In this document: piece by piece, positions 43,106-51,230 of the stretch
How the letters are laid out: every line of letters starts with the position of its first letter
Position numbering within the stretch: position 1 is the stretch's first letter
Source of the DNA: Pseudonocardia benzenivorans CB1190
GTDB taxonomy: Bacteria; Actinomycetota; Actinomycetes; Mycobacteriales; Pseudonocardiaceae
DNA length: 64,000 nucleotides
Reading direction: 5' to 3'
Assembly: GCF_000196675.2 (NCBI RefSeq)
Contig: NC_015312.1
Coordinates: 2,480,001-2,544,000 of the forward strand
Notes under the pieces: generated by a model
What the model was told of the DNA's origin: nothing
Seen by the model: only the letters and a program-made list of their open reading frames with translations
The model's database searches: none
Translations under genes and position numbers: made by a program

Positions 43106-44716
43106 ATGACCGCACGATCGCGCCGGGCAGCGATGTTCCCGGCCCTCCTCGCCGCCGCCGCACTGGTGCTGGCCGCCTGCGGCGGGGGGAGCTCGGGAAC
43201 GGAGGCCGACGCGGGTCCGCCGCGGGCCGGCGGCACGCTCACCTTCGCCGTCGGCAGCGACGCGGGCTGTGTCGACCCCCAGCAGGTCGCGAGCAACGAC
43301 ACGATCTACTCCGTGCGTCAGCTGGTCGACTCGCTGACCGACCAGGACCCGAGGACCGGAGAACTGAAGCCGTGGCTGGCCACGGCGTGGCAGACCTCCC
43401 CGGACGCCAAGAGCTTCACCTTCACCCTGCGGACCGGGGTCACGTTCTCCGACGGCACCCCGCTCGACGCCGCGGCGGTGAAGGCCAACTTCGACCGCAT
43501 CCCGTCGCTCGGGGTCCGCGCGGCGCTCGCGAAGGGCTACCTCGCCGGGTACGCGGGGACGACGGCGCAGAGCCCGACGCAGCTCACCGTGAGCTTCACC
43601 CAGCCGAACGTCCAGTTCCTGCAGGCCACCTCGACCCACAGCCTCGGGATCCTGTCGCCGGCCTCGGTCGCCAGGTCCGACGACGACCGCTGCGCCGGTG
43701 TGATCGGCTCGGGTCCGTTCACGCTGCAGAGCTACGTCAAGAACGCCTCGATCACGCTCGCCAAGCGGCCGGGCTACGACTGGGGCTCGTCGCTGTTCGC
43801 CCACCCGGGCGAGGCGTACCTCGACACCCTGCGGTTCACGATCGTGCCGGAGTCCGGTGTCCGGACCGGCTCGCTGCAGTCCGGTGAGGTCGACGCGATC
43901 GGCAGCATCGGGCAGCAGGACGAGGCGCCCCTGACGGGTGCCGGCGACCAGCTGCTCGCCCGCCCCAACCCGGGCATCGTGTTCGGCATCGGGTTCAACC
44001 TCAGCAAGCCCGTCGTCGCCGATCCCGCTGTGCGACAGGCTCTGTCGTTGGCGATCAACCGCCAGGACATCGTGGGCGGGGTCTTCCCGTCGCAGACCAG
44101 GGCGGCGACCAGCGTGCTGGCCTCGACGACGCCGTCCTACGCCGACGAGTCGGCGCTCGTCGTCTTCGACGCGGCCAAGGCGCGGTCCGTCCTCGACGCG
44201 GCCGGCTGGGTCCCCGGGCCCGGCGGCATCCGCGCCAAGGACGGCCAGGAGCTCACGATCCCGGTCACCTACGCCCCGGTCGCCGGGACCAACCAGCCGG
44301 CGCTGGAGCTGATCCAGCAGCAGGCCAAGGCCGTCGGCATCGACATCCGGATCCAGCAGGTCCCGGTCGCGCAGCTGGCGAGCCAGCAGGCCGCGGGCGA
44401 CTTCACCGCACTGTGGGGCAACCTGACCCGGGCCGATCCCGACCTGCTGCGCAGCCAGTTCTCGGTCGCCGGCTCCAACTTCTACCGGATTCCGCAGAGC
44501 CCGCTCGAGCCGGTGCTGGTGGCCCAGGCGGGCGAGCCGGACCCGGCCGAGCGCACCCGGCTCGTCGGCCAGGCCCAGCAGCTGTTGCTCACGCAGGGCT
44601 TCTACGTGCCGGTCGTCGAGCTGACGACGGTGCTGGCGGTGGGGCCGACCGTGCACGGCGTCACGTTCGACGCGTCGTCGCGCATCCAGCTGCACGACGC
44701 GTGGAAGTCGGCCTGA
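43106..44716 (+). CDS. ABC importer substrate-binding lipoprotein (family 5, peptide/nickel type)
   Basis: 536 residues. The lipobox LVLAACG gives a Cys near residue 27 for lipid attachment outside the membrane. The SBP_bac_5 body is clear: PRAGGTLTFAVGSD, DPRTGELKPWLATAW, TFSDGTPLDAAAVKANFDR and VVADPAVRQALSLAINRQDI. Family members bind peptides, nickel chelates or other small solutes; control by SAM-I plus a Cys leader suggests a sulfur-containing solute (inference). ATG 43106 follows AAGAAGGAA. Confidence 0.9.
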   Translation: MTARSRRAAMFPALLAAAALVLAACGGGSSGTEADAGPPRAGGTLTFAVGSDAGCVDPQQVASNDTIYSVRQLVDSLTDQDPRTGELKPWLATAWQTSPDAKSFTFTLRTGVTFSDGTPLDAAAVKANFDRIPSLGVRAALAKGYLAGYAGTTAQSPTQLTVSFTQPNVQFLQATSTHSLGILSPASVARSDDDRCAGVIGSGPFTLQSYVKNASITLAKRPGYDWGSSLFAHPGEAYLDTLRFTIVPESGVRTGSLQSGEVDAIGSIGQQDEAPLTGAGDQLLARPNPGIVFGIGFNLSKPVVADPAVRQALSLAINRQDIVGGVFPSQTRAATSVLASTTPSYADESALVVFDAAKARSVLDAAGWVPGPGGIRAKDGQELTIPVTYAPVAGTNQPALELIQQQAKAVGIDIRIQQVPVAQLASQQAAGDFTALWGNLTRADPDLLRSQFSVAGSNFYRIPQSPLEPVLVAQAGEPDPAERTRLVGQAQQLLLTQGFYVPVVELTTVLAVGPTVHGVTFDASSRIQLHDAWKSA

Positions 44717-44821
44717 CGGTTCGAGGAACGGAGCTCGTCGTGCGCGGGGGAAGTCGTGACCCGGGGGAAGTCGTGATGGGGGGAACGTCGTGACCGTGCC
44801 GACCGAGCGGGTGACCCCGCC

Positions 44822-45772
44822 GTGACCCGGTACCTGGTGCGGCGCATCGTCACCGCGGTCGCGGTGCTGTGGGCCGCCTACACCGTCAGCTTCGCCGTGC
44901 TGTACCTGTTGCCCGGCGACCCGGTCACGACGATGGCGAGCGGCGGGCTCGACGGCGAGCCGCTCTCGCCCGCCGCGATCGAGGCGCTCAAGGCGCGCTA
45001 CGGCTTCGACCAGCCGGTGGTCGTGCAGTACGGCAACCGGCTGTGGGAGGCGCTGCACGGGAACCTGGGCACGTCCATCCAGACCGGCGAGGACGTGCGG
45101 AGCGCCGTCCTGGCGGCGTTGCCACCCACGCTGCAGATCGCGCTCGGCGGCCTGCTCGTCGCCGTCGTGCTGGGCACCGTGGTGGCGGTCGTCGCGACCT
45201 ACACACGGTTCCGCTGGCTGCGCCAGGGCCTCATGGCGCTCCCGTCGCTGGCGGTCTCGCTGCCGGTGTTCTGGGTCGGGCTGATGCTGGTGCAGATCTT
45301 CGCGTTCGACCTGCACCTGCTGCCGTCGGTGGGGTCGACCGGCTTCCGGTCGCTGGTCCTGCCGTCGGTGACGCTCGGCCTGCCGACGGGCGCGCTGGTC
45401 GCGCAGGTGCTCGCGAAGAGCCTGCAGACCGCGCTCGACGAGGCGTACGTCCAGACCGCACGGGCGAAGGGCGTCGGGCGCGGCGCGATCCACCTGCGCC
45501 ACGCGCTGCCCAACGCCGTCATCCCGGCGCTGACGGTGCTCGGCTACGTGGCCGGCAACCTGCTCGCCGGGACGGTCGTGGTGGAGACCGTCTTCACCCG
45601 GCCGGGACTGGGCCGGCTCATGGTGCAGGCCGTCGGCGTCCAGGACATCCCGATGGTCCAGGGGATCGTGCTGTTCTCCGCGGTGGTGTTCGTGGGCGTC
45701 AACCTGCTGGTCGACCTGGTGTACCCGGTGCTCGACCCGAGGATCACGAGGGGGGTGCCGGCGACCGCATGA
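44822..45772 (+). CDS. ABC importer permease 1 (DppB/NikB type)
   Basis: 316 residues, six membrane helices, starting VTRYLVRRIVTAVAVLW in the first. The EAA loop for ATPase docking is EAYVQTARAKGVGRGAIHLRHALPNA (shown only in part; near residue 205-225). It forms the channel with permease 2. A 105-bp spacer with GGGGGAAGTCGTGA repeats separates it from the binding-protein gene. The stop overlaps the permease 2 start (ATGA). Confidence 0.9.
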   Translation: MTRYLVRRIVTAVAVLWAAYTVSFAVLYLLPGDPVTTMASGGLDGEPLSPAAIEALKARYGFDQPVVVQYGNRLWEALHGNLGTSIQTGEDVRSAVLAALPPTLQIALGGLLVAVVLGTVVAVVATYTRFRWLRQGLMALPSLAVSLPVFWVGLMLVQIFAFDLHLLPSVGSTGFRSLVLPSVTLGLPTGALVAQVLAKSLQTALDEAYVQTARAKGVGRGAIHLRHALPNAVIPALTVLGYVAGNLLAGTVVVETVFTRPGLGRLMVQAVGVQDIPMVQGIVLFSAVVFVGVNLLVDLVYPVLDPRITRGVPATA

Positions 45773-46683
45773 CCGAGCTGCTGATCAGGCCGGACTCGAC
45801 GGAGGCCGCCGCGCCCGCGGGCGTGGCCCGGTCCGAGCCGTTGTCGCGCAAGGAGCGGCGCCGACGGTTGCTGCGCTTCCTCGGCCGCAGACCGGGGCTC
45901 CTCGCCGCGGTGGTCGTCGTGGCGCTGGTGCTGCTCGCCGCGTTCGCGCCGGGCGTGCTGGCGCCGGGCGACCCGAACGTCGGGGTCGTCGCCGACAAAC
46001 TGCGCCCGCCCAGCGGCGCGCACGTGTTCGGGACCGACTACCTGGGCCGCGACCTCTACACACGCGTCGTGCACGGCGCGTCGCTGTCGCTGCAGGCGAC
46101 GCTGATCGCCGTCGCGGTGGCGCTCGTCGTCGGCGGGCTGATCGGCCTGCTCGCGGGCTTCGTCGGCCGCTGGGTCGACGAGGCGCTCATGCGCGTCGTC
46201 GACGTGCTGCTGTCGATCCCGGCGATCCTGCTCTCGCTCGCGCTGATCACCGCGCTCGGCTACGGCACGGTGAAGGTGGCGATCGCGGTGGGGGTGGCCA
46301 GCGTCGCGAGCTTCGCCAGGGTGATGCGGGCGGAGACCCTGCGCATCCGGCAGTCGACCTACGTCGAGGCGGCCAGGGCGATCGGCACCCGCCGGCACGT
46401 GACGCTCGTGCGGCACGTGCTGCCCAACGCGGCCGGCCCGGTGCTGGTGCTCGCCGTGCTGGAGTTCGGGCTGGCGATCCTCGCCATCTCCTCGCTGTCG
46501 TTCCTCGGCTACGGCGCGCCGCCGCCCGCGCCGGAGTGGGGCTCGCTGATCGCCGAGGGTCGCAACTACCTGGCGACGTCGTGGTGGCTGTGCGCGCTGC
46601 CGGGCCTGACGATCGCCGCCACCGTGCTGTCGGTCAACCGGATCTCCCGGGCGCTCGACGGGGAGTGGGCGCGGGCCCGATGA
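45769..46683 (+). CDS. ABC importer permease 2 (DppC/NikC type)
   Basis: 304 residues. An N-terminal cytosolic part with RKERRRR is followed by a first helix, then HVFGTDYLGRDLYTRVVHGA and an EAA loop in YVEAARAIGTRRH. Six helices. ATG 45769 overlaps the preceding stop. The stop TGA overlaps an ATG at 46680 in the position where ATPase genes normally begin in such operons, but only a 14-codon frame follows. Confidence 0.9.
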   Translation: MTELLIRPDSTEAAAPAGVARSEPLSRKERRRRLLRFLGRRPGLLAAVVVVALVLLAAFAPGVLAPGDPNVGVVADKLRPPSGAHVFGTDYLGRDLYTRVVHGASLSLQATLIAVAVALVVGGLIGLLAGFVGRWVDEALMRVVDVLLSIPAILLSLALITALGYGTVKVAIAVGVASVASFARVMRAETLRIRQSTYVEAARAIGTRRHVTLVRHVLPNAAGPVLVLAVLEFGLAILAISSLSFLGYGAPPPAPEWGSLIAEGRNYLATSWWLCALPGLTIAATVLSVNRISRALDGEWARAR

Positions 46684-46724
46684 GCGCTCGGCTCGTCGGC
46701 CGCCGCCCCGGCCACACCGGATAA
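46680..46724 (+). other. 14-codon open frame in ATPase position
   Basis: An ATGA overlap with the permease 2 stop opens MSARLVGRRPGHTG and ends at TAA 46722-46724. No ATPase motif is present. It may be a deletion scar of the nikD/dppD-type gene start or a chance frame; its coupling to permease 2 is the only hint. Confidence 0.3.
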
Positions 46725-46732
46725 GGGGTTCA

Positions 46733-47827
46733 ATGAGGTTCCAGGTTCTCGACATCGTCCCGCACACACCGCACCCGGTGACCAGGGAGATCGTCTCGGT
46801 CCACGAGCGGCTGCGCCGGGTCGTGGAGACCGCGGTGCTGGCGGAGCGTCTGGGGTTCGACTCGTACGCCGTCGGTGAGCGGCACGCGGGGGAGTTCGTC
46901 TCGTCCGCACCCACGGTGCTGCTCGGCGCGCTGGCCCAGGCCACGAGCCGGATCCTGCTCTCGACCGGGGTGACGGTGCTCTCGCTGCTCGACCCGGTCC
47001 GCGTCGCGGAGGACTACGCGACCATCGACCAGCTCTCCGGCGGCAGGCTCGAGATCGTGATCGGGAAGGGCAACGAGGACAAGCACTTCCCGCTCTTCGG
47101 GCTGGAGCTCGCCAAGCAGTACGAGTACCTCACCGAGAACTACGAGCTGCTGCGCCGGCTGCTGCGCGATGAAGGGGTGTCGTGGAAGGGCACGCACCAC
47201 GCGGACCTCGACTCGGTGACGACGCACCCGCGCCCGTTCGACGGCCCGTTCCGCATCTGGCACGGGTCGGCGACGTCCACCGTCGCGGTCGACCTCGCCG
47301 CGAGGTGGGGCGATCCGATCTTCTCGGCGAACGCGTTGCAGCCCAGGGAGAACTACCTGGTGCTGATCGAGCGCTACCGCGAGCAGCTGGTGGCCAACGG
47401 GCACGACCCGGCCGTCGGCTACGTCGGCTCCGGCTCGGGCGGGCTGTTCCTCGCCGACACCGACGCCGAGGCCGTCGCGCAGTACCGGCCGATCTACGAG
47501 GGGTTCGCCGCGAAGATGCGCGCCGCGCACGCCGGCGACGACCGGCCGGGCAAGGTGACGTCGTTCGCGACGATCGAGGAGGCCGTCGCGCACGGGCCGG
47601 CGCTGGTCGGGACGCCGGAGCGGGTGGCGGAGAAGATCGTCGACTACCACAAGTCGTTCCGGCACGACGTGCAGTCGGTGTCGGTCAACCCGACGCTGCC
47701 CTATGTGCAGCAGCAGGAGGTGCTGACCCGATTCGCCGAGGAGGTCGCCCCGCTGGTGCGGCGCGAGGTGACGACGACCCTGTGGGGCCCGCACGATTCC
47801 GGCCGGGCGAAGGGCTTCACCGCCTGA
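46733..47827 (+). CDS. LLM-class flavin-dependent oxidoreductase
   Basis: 364 residues, luciferase-like TIM barrel. Visible are SYAVGERHAGEF (near residue 47), GVTVLSLLDPVRVAEDYATID and the C-terminal GTPERVAEKI. Such enzymes use FMNH2 or F420H2; several desulfonate organosulfur compounds (SsuD, SfnG, MsuD), which would suit SAM/Cys control here. ATG 46733 follows AAGGGG. Last gene of the riboswitch-controlled operon, 49 bp after permease 2. The cofactor is not decidable from the sequence. Confidence 0.85.
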   Translation: MRFQVLDIVPHTPHPVTREIVSVHERLRRVVETAVLAERLGFDSYAVGERHAGEFVSSAPTVLLGALAQATSRILLSTGVTVLSLLDPVRVAEDYATIDQLSGGRLEIVIGKGNEDKHFPLFGLELAKQYEYLTENYELLRRLLRDEGVSWKGTHHADLDSVTTHPRPFDGPFRIWHGSATSTVAVDLAARWGDPIFSANALQPRENYLVLIERYREQLVANGHDPAVGYVGSGSGGLFLADTDAEAVAQYRPIYEGFAAKMRAAHAGDDRPGKVTSFATIEEAVAHGPALVGTPERVAEKIVDYHKSFRHDVQSVSVNPTLPYVQQQEVLTRFAEEVAPLVRREVTTTLWGPHDSGRAKGFTA

Positions 47828-47894
47828 CCGGAGCCCCGGCCCCCGGAGGCGTGCGTGTCGCCGGGACGGCCGGGGGCGGCCGTGGCCGAAGCGG

Positions 47895-48077
47895 TCAGGG
47901 CACCGGCCTCGACCGCTCCGGGGCGTGCTCCGGGTGCGGCGCGAAGTCCGCCGGACGGGTGCCGCCCCGGCCGGTGAGCTCGCCGAGCCGCCCCATGGTC
48001 CACAGCTCGAGCGCGACGACCGCGAACGCGATCACGAACCCGGTGCACGCCAGCGCGACGGCGACGTCCTCCCACAT
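47895..48077 (-). CDS. Small single-helix membrane protein under an operator pair
   Basis: 60 residues. One hydrophobic helix (residues about 6-25, ALACTGFVIAFAVVALELW) and a hydrophilic Pro/Arg-rich tail. ATG 48077 follows GGAGGAA with good spacing; a longer start (48098) lacks one. Two palindromic boxes sit 25-60 bp upstream. Family not recognised. It ends 68 bp from the LLM gene on the opposite strand. Confidence 0.6.
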   Translation of the reverse strand: MWEDVAVALACTGFVIAFAVVALELWTMGRLGELTGRGGTRPADFAPHPEHAPERSRPVP

Positions 48078-48102
48078 GGTTCCTCCTCGCCTCGACACGG
48101 AA

Positions 48103-48138
48103 ATGTCGTGTCACGACATATAAATATCGTAGCACGAT
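48103..48138. promoter_or_regulatory. Two palindromic operators in an AT-rich promoter
   Basis: Box 1, ATGTCGTG-T-CACGACAT (48103-48119), is a perfect 17-bp palindrome; box 2, ATCGT-AGC-ACGAT (48126-48138), is its relative (shared TCGT...ACGA). The stretch between is the most AT-rich of the area (ATATAAATAT) and probably holds the -10. The arrangement fits a PadR/MarR/ArsR-type repressor; the gene for it is not identifiable nearby. Confidence 0.6.
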
Positions 48139-48165
48139 GAAAGTCCTCCGGGTTCCCTCGATCGG

Positions 48166-48738
48166 TCAACCGGTTCGGCTCGCGACGATCTCCGCGGCCA
48201 GGTCGCGCAGCTTGCGGTTGCGCAGCTGACTGGCCTCACGCAGCGCGGCGAACGCCGCGTCACGCGTCACGCCGTCGCGGACCATCAGGATTCCGATCGC
48301 CGCGCCGATGGTCCGGCTGCTGTCCAACGCCTCCCGCAGCTGGTCGGCCCGGTCCCGGGCCGCGGCGGCCGCCAGCACGAGGCCCGCGGCGACCGCGGCC
48401 GCGGCGACGGCGTCGTCCCCGGGGGGCGGCGTGGCCAGGTAGACGTTCAGGCTCGCGGGGACGACGTCGGGCAACGGATGGCTCAGGACGGACCGGATCG
48501 CGGTCTCGGCGCGCATCCGGCTGCGGAACCCGGGCCAGCGCCGGTCGTCGGTCGCCGTGAGGTCGAGCCGCACGGGCTCGCCGGCCGTCAACGCATGCAG
48601 GCACGGGCCCTTGCCGACCTCGTACTGGATCCGGTCCGCGCGCTCGGCCAGCGGATCGCTCGCCACGGCCGTGGCCGGGCGCGCGCCGACCCGGCGGGTC
48701 ACGCTGACCGAGGCGACCCCGGGGACCCGGTCGCGCAC
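48166..48738 (-). CDS. GAF-ANTAR regulator with uncertain 5' end
   Basis: 190 residues from the first usable start (GTG 48738). A GAF-like part with YEVGKGPCLHALTAGEPVRL, characteristic of this ANTAR group, is followed by the ANTAR helices SSRTIGAAIGILMVRDGVT and FAALREASQLRNRKLRDLA. The coding character continues upstream in frame (ADLLALLLDLG-like) to the G11 tract at 48857-48867 without a start codon, so the true N-terminus is cut off or frame-disrupted there. It may act as an RNA-binding antiterminator. Confidence 0.7.
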   Translation of the reverse strand: MRDRVPGVASVSVTRRVGARPATAVASDPLAERADRIQYEVGKGPCLHALTAGEPVRLDLTATDDRRWPGFRSRMRAETAIRSVLSHPLPDVVPASLNVYLATPPPGDDAVAAAAVAAGLVLAAAAARDRADQLREALDSSRTIGAAIGILMVRDGVTRDAAFAALREASQLRNRKLRDLAAEIVASRTG

Positions 48739-48800
48739 GAGCGCGACGACGGCGGTCTCGACCGCGCTCCCGGCCGGTCGCAGCCCGCCCGCGGCCGACA

Positions 48801-49502
48801 GTGCTCCCGCGGCCGAGGGTGCGCCGAGGTCGAGCAGGAGCGCGAGGAGGTCGGCCGGGGGGGGGGGAGATCGTCACCGCGGCCGTCGACCTCTTCGGGA
48901 CCTCCGGTGCCGGGCTGATGGTCGCCGACGAGCAGGACACGCTGCGCTACGCGGCCGCGACCGACGGGCCGGGCCGCGTCCTGGAGGAGGTGCAGAGCGA
49001 GACCGGGCAGGGGCCCTGCGTCGACACCTTCGTCGACGGCAGGCCGGTCGCGACCGACGACCTCGCCGCCGAGCAGCGCTGGCTCGCGAGCCGGGACGTG
49101 CTCGTCGGGCACGGGGTGCGCGCGGTCCTCGGCGTGCCGGTCCGCCTCGGCGGGGTCGTCGTCGGCTCGCTCGACGTCTACCTGGACCGCCCGCACCGCT
49201 GGGACGACTCCGAGCACGCCGCGCTGACCCGCTACGCCCAGGTGCTGCAGATGAGCCTGCGCTCCGCGCTGGCGGCCCGGCACACCGGCGAGCTCGTCCG
49301 CCAGCTGCAGTACGCCCTCGACTACCGCGTCGTGATCGAGCGTGCCGTCGGGTACGTGATGGCGGCCCGGCGGACCGACGCCGTGACCGCGTTCGACCTG
49401 CTGCGCCGCGCCGCGCGCAACCGTCGCCGGAAGGTCGCCGACGTGGCCGAGGAACTGCTGGCCACCGGCCGCCTGCCCGGGCCGGACCGCGGGAGCGGAT
49501 AG
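48801..49502 (+). CDS. GAF-ANTAR regulator with doubtful N-terminus
   Basis: Up to 233 residues. From EIVTAAVDLFGTSGAGLMVA on, it is a normal GAF domain (with ETGQGPCVDTFVDGRPVATD) and ANTAR domain (VIERAVGYVMAARRTDAVTAF). The part before, encoded by 48801-48867 including the G11 tract, is Arg/Gly-rich and unlike the family; about 25 usual N-terminal residues are missing. Divergent from the other ANTAR gene, overlapping its 5' end. GTG 48801 is only the first possible start. Confidence 0.7.
   Translation: MLPRPRVRRGRAGARGGRPGGGEIVTAAVDLFGTSGAGLMVADEQDTLRYAAATDGPGRVLEEVQSETGQGPCVDTFVDGRPVATDDLAAEQRWLASRDVLVGHGVRAVLGVPVRLGGVVVGSLDVYLDRPHRWDDSEHAALTRYAQVLQMSLRSALAARHTGELVRQLQYALDYRVVIERAVGYVMAARRTDAVTAFDLLRRAARNRRRKVADVAEELLATGRLPGPDRGSG
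48857..48867. repeat. Homopolymeric G11 tract
   Basis: Eleven G in a row at the junction of two divergent ANTAR genes, inside both 5' coding regions. Such tracts slip during replication; a misassembly or sequencing error is equally possible. Confidence 0.8.
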
Positions 49503-49516
49503 ACCCCGGCGGACGC

Positions 49517-49541
49517 GGATAGCCGAGCGGAGGCGGGGTAG
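49517..49541 (+). promoter_or_regulatory. SigF-like promoter GGATA-N14-GGGTAG, nine bases before ATG
   Basis: -35 GGATA (49517-49521), 14 bp spacer, -10 GGGTAG (49536-49541), then nine bases to ATG 49551. It would start the operon with the second sigma factor as a near-leaderless message. Confidence 0.45.
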
Positions 49542-49550
49542 GCGGACGCC

Positions 49551-50555
49551 ATGACGTCGTTCGGCTACACCCTCATGACCGAACAGCGCGGTCCGCGCGA
49601 GCTCGTCGCCGACGCGGTCGCGGCCGAGCGTGCGGGCTTCGACTTCGAGGTGATGAGCGACCACTACTTCCCGTGGCTCGACGAGATGGGCCACGCCCCC
49701 TACGCATGGAGCGTGCTCGGCGCCGTCGCCACGGCCACCGAGCACGTCCCCTTCATGACGTACGTGACCTGCCCGATCATGCGGTACCACCCCGCGGTCG
49801 TCGCGCAGAAGGCCGCGACCGTCGGGCTGTTGTCCGGCGGCCGGTTCGCGCTCGGGCTCGGGGCGGGGGAGAACCTCAACGAGCACGTGGTCGGCCGCGG
49901 GTGGCCCACCGCGGACGTGCGCCAGGAGATGCTCGACGAGGCCGTCGGGATCATCCGGAACCTGCTCGCCGGCGGGTACGTGACCACGCAGGGCCGGCAC
50001 TTCCGGGTCGACTCCGCGAAGCTGTGGGACCTGCCCGACGGCGGCGTGCCGCTCGCCGTCGCGGTGTCGGGGGCGCAGTCGGTGCAGCGGTACGCGCCCG
50101 TCGCCGACGCGATGGTCGCGGTGCAGCCCGAGGCCGAGCTCGTCCGCGGCTGGGACGCCGCCGCAGGAGCGGAGCTGCCCAAGATCGGGCAGCAGCCGAT
50201 CAGCTGGGGCCCCGACGCCGGCGCCGCGACCGACCGGGCGCACTCGCTGTTCCGCTGGTTCGGCGGGGGGTGGAAGGTCAACGCGGAGCTGCCCGGAACG
50301 GCGGGCTTCGCGGCGGCGACCCAGTTCGTCCGGCCCGACGACGTCGCGGCGGCGATCCCGTGCGGACCCGACGTCGACGCCCACGTGGAGGCGGTTCGTC
50401 CCTTCGTCGACGCCGGGTTCACCCACGTCGCCCTCGTCGAGGTCGGAGGCGAGATGCAACCGGACTTCTGCGAGTTCGCCCGCACGACGTTGCTCCCCGC
50501 ACTGCGCGAGGAGTACGGCAAGTCGGAGGGCCCCGGGCTCGCCGTGCGGCGGTGA
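49551..50555 (+). CDS. F420-type LLM oxidoreductase (FGD-like group)
   Basis: 334 residues, TIM barrel. The start GYTLMTEQRGPRELV, then EVMSDHYFPWLDEMGHAPYAWSVLGA and VGLLSGGRFALGLGAGENLNEHVVG, is typical of the TIGR03557/F420-dependent glucose-6-phosphate-dehydrogenase-like group. Use of F420H2 is inferred from that subgroup. No ribosome site precedes the ATG, in keeping with the leaderless promoter geometry. It is followed by the second anti-sigma gene after 55 bp. Confidence 0.88.
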   Translation: MTSFGYTLMTEQRGPRELVADAVAAERAGFDFEVMSDHYFPWLDEMGHAPYAWSVLGAVATATEHVPFMTYVTCPIMRYHPAVVAQKAATVGLLSGGRFALGLGAGENLNEHVVGRGWPTADVRQEMLDEAVGIIRNLLAGGYVTTQGRHFRVDSAKLWDLPDGGVPLAVAVSGAQSVQRYAPVADAMVAVQPEAELVRGWDAAAGAELPKIGQQPISWGPDAGAATDRAHSLFRWFGGGWKVNAELPGTAGFAAATQFVRPDDVAAAIPCGPDVDAHVEAVRPFVDAGFTHVALVEVGGEMQPDFCEFARTTLLPALREEYGKSEGPGLAVRR

Positions 50556-50610
50556 GCGCTACCACCGGGGGTCGTCGCCGCCGGCAGCCCCGGCGGCCAG
50601 GTGGACGGAG

Positions 50611-51042
50611 ATGACCGTCATGGACCGGCAGTCCCTGCATCTCGGGCTGGACGCGCAGCCGCAGCAGGTCAGCCTGGTCCGGCGGGCGCTACAGACCTGG
50701 CTCGCCGCCAACGGCTGGCCCGACTCGGCGACGGACGAGCTGGTGTTCGCGGTCGTCGAGGCGTTCAGCAACAGCGTCCAGCACGCCTATCCGGGCTTCG
50801 CGTCCGGGCGCGTCACGATCGAGCTGGCCCTGCAGGCGACGACGCCGGGCCGCATGCGGGTGCTCGCCGTGGTCACGGACTTCGGGCACTGGCGCGACGC
50901 CGGCGCGCACCCCTGCCCCGGCAACGGGCTGGCGCTGATCCGGTCGGTCTCGCAGGGCATGACCCTGGCGACCGGCGACGCGGGAACCTGCCTGACGGTG
51001 TGGACCGACGACGAGGAGCTGGTCGCGGCGGAGCGACGGTGA
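50611..51042 (+). CDS. RsbW-like anti-sigma factor/serine kinase (second copy)
   Basis: 143 residues, HATPase_c_2 domain. N box VVEAFSNSVQHAYPG (near residue 50), G1 region DFGHWRD, G2 lid PGNGLALIRSVS. It should bind the sigma factor encoded next and phosphorylate the STAS protein at 53830. The first ATG (50611) has GGAGATGA upstream; a second ATG follows at codon 4. Confidence 0.86.
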   Translation: MTVMDRQSLHLGLDAQPQQVSLVRRALQTWLAANGWPDSATDELVFAVVEAFSNSVQHAYPGFASGRVTIELALQATTPGRMRVLAVVTDFGHWRDAGAHPCPGNGLALIRSVSQGMTLATGDAGTCLTVWTDDEELVAAERR

Positions 51043-51153
51043 CCGCGCGTGTCGCCGCTGGTCGGGCGCGAGTTCCCCGGATTCCGGTTGAAGTGGCGCG
51101 CCGCCGGGAACCCGGCCTGGTCGCGGCCCTGATCGGCCGCGCCCCGTGGACGG

Positions 51154-51180
51154 GTGTCCGGGCGGTCCGCCGCCGGGTCC
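51154..51180 (+). promoter_or_regulatory. Weak SigF-like promoter GTGTC-N16-GGGTCC
   Basis: -35 GTGTC (51154-51158), 16 bp spacer, -10 GGGTCC (51175-51180), 50 bp before the second sigma factor. One -10 mismatch at the critical A. Confidence 0.25.
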
Positions 51181-51230
51181 CGGTGGAGGTACAACCAGCT
51201 GCCTCTCGATCGCAGATTCGAGGAGGCTCC

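Noticed and set aside
42921-43109. 62-codon gene overlapping the start of the substrate-binding protein gene
   Set aside because: It has the ATGA overlap but no ribosome site, no family resemblance and Pro/Arg-rich composition; more likely part of the mRNA leader.
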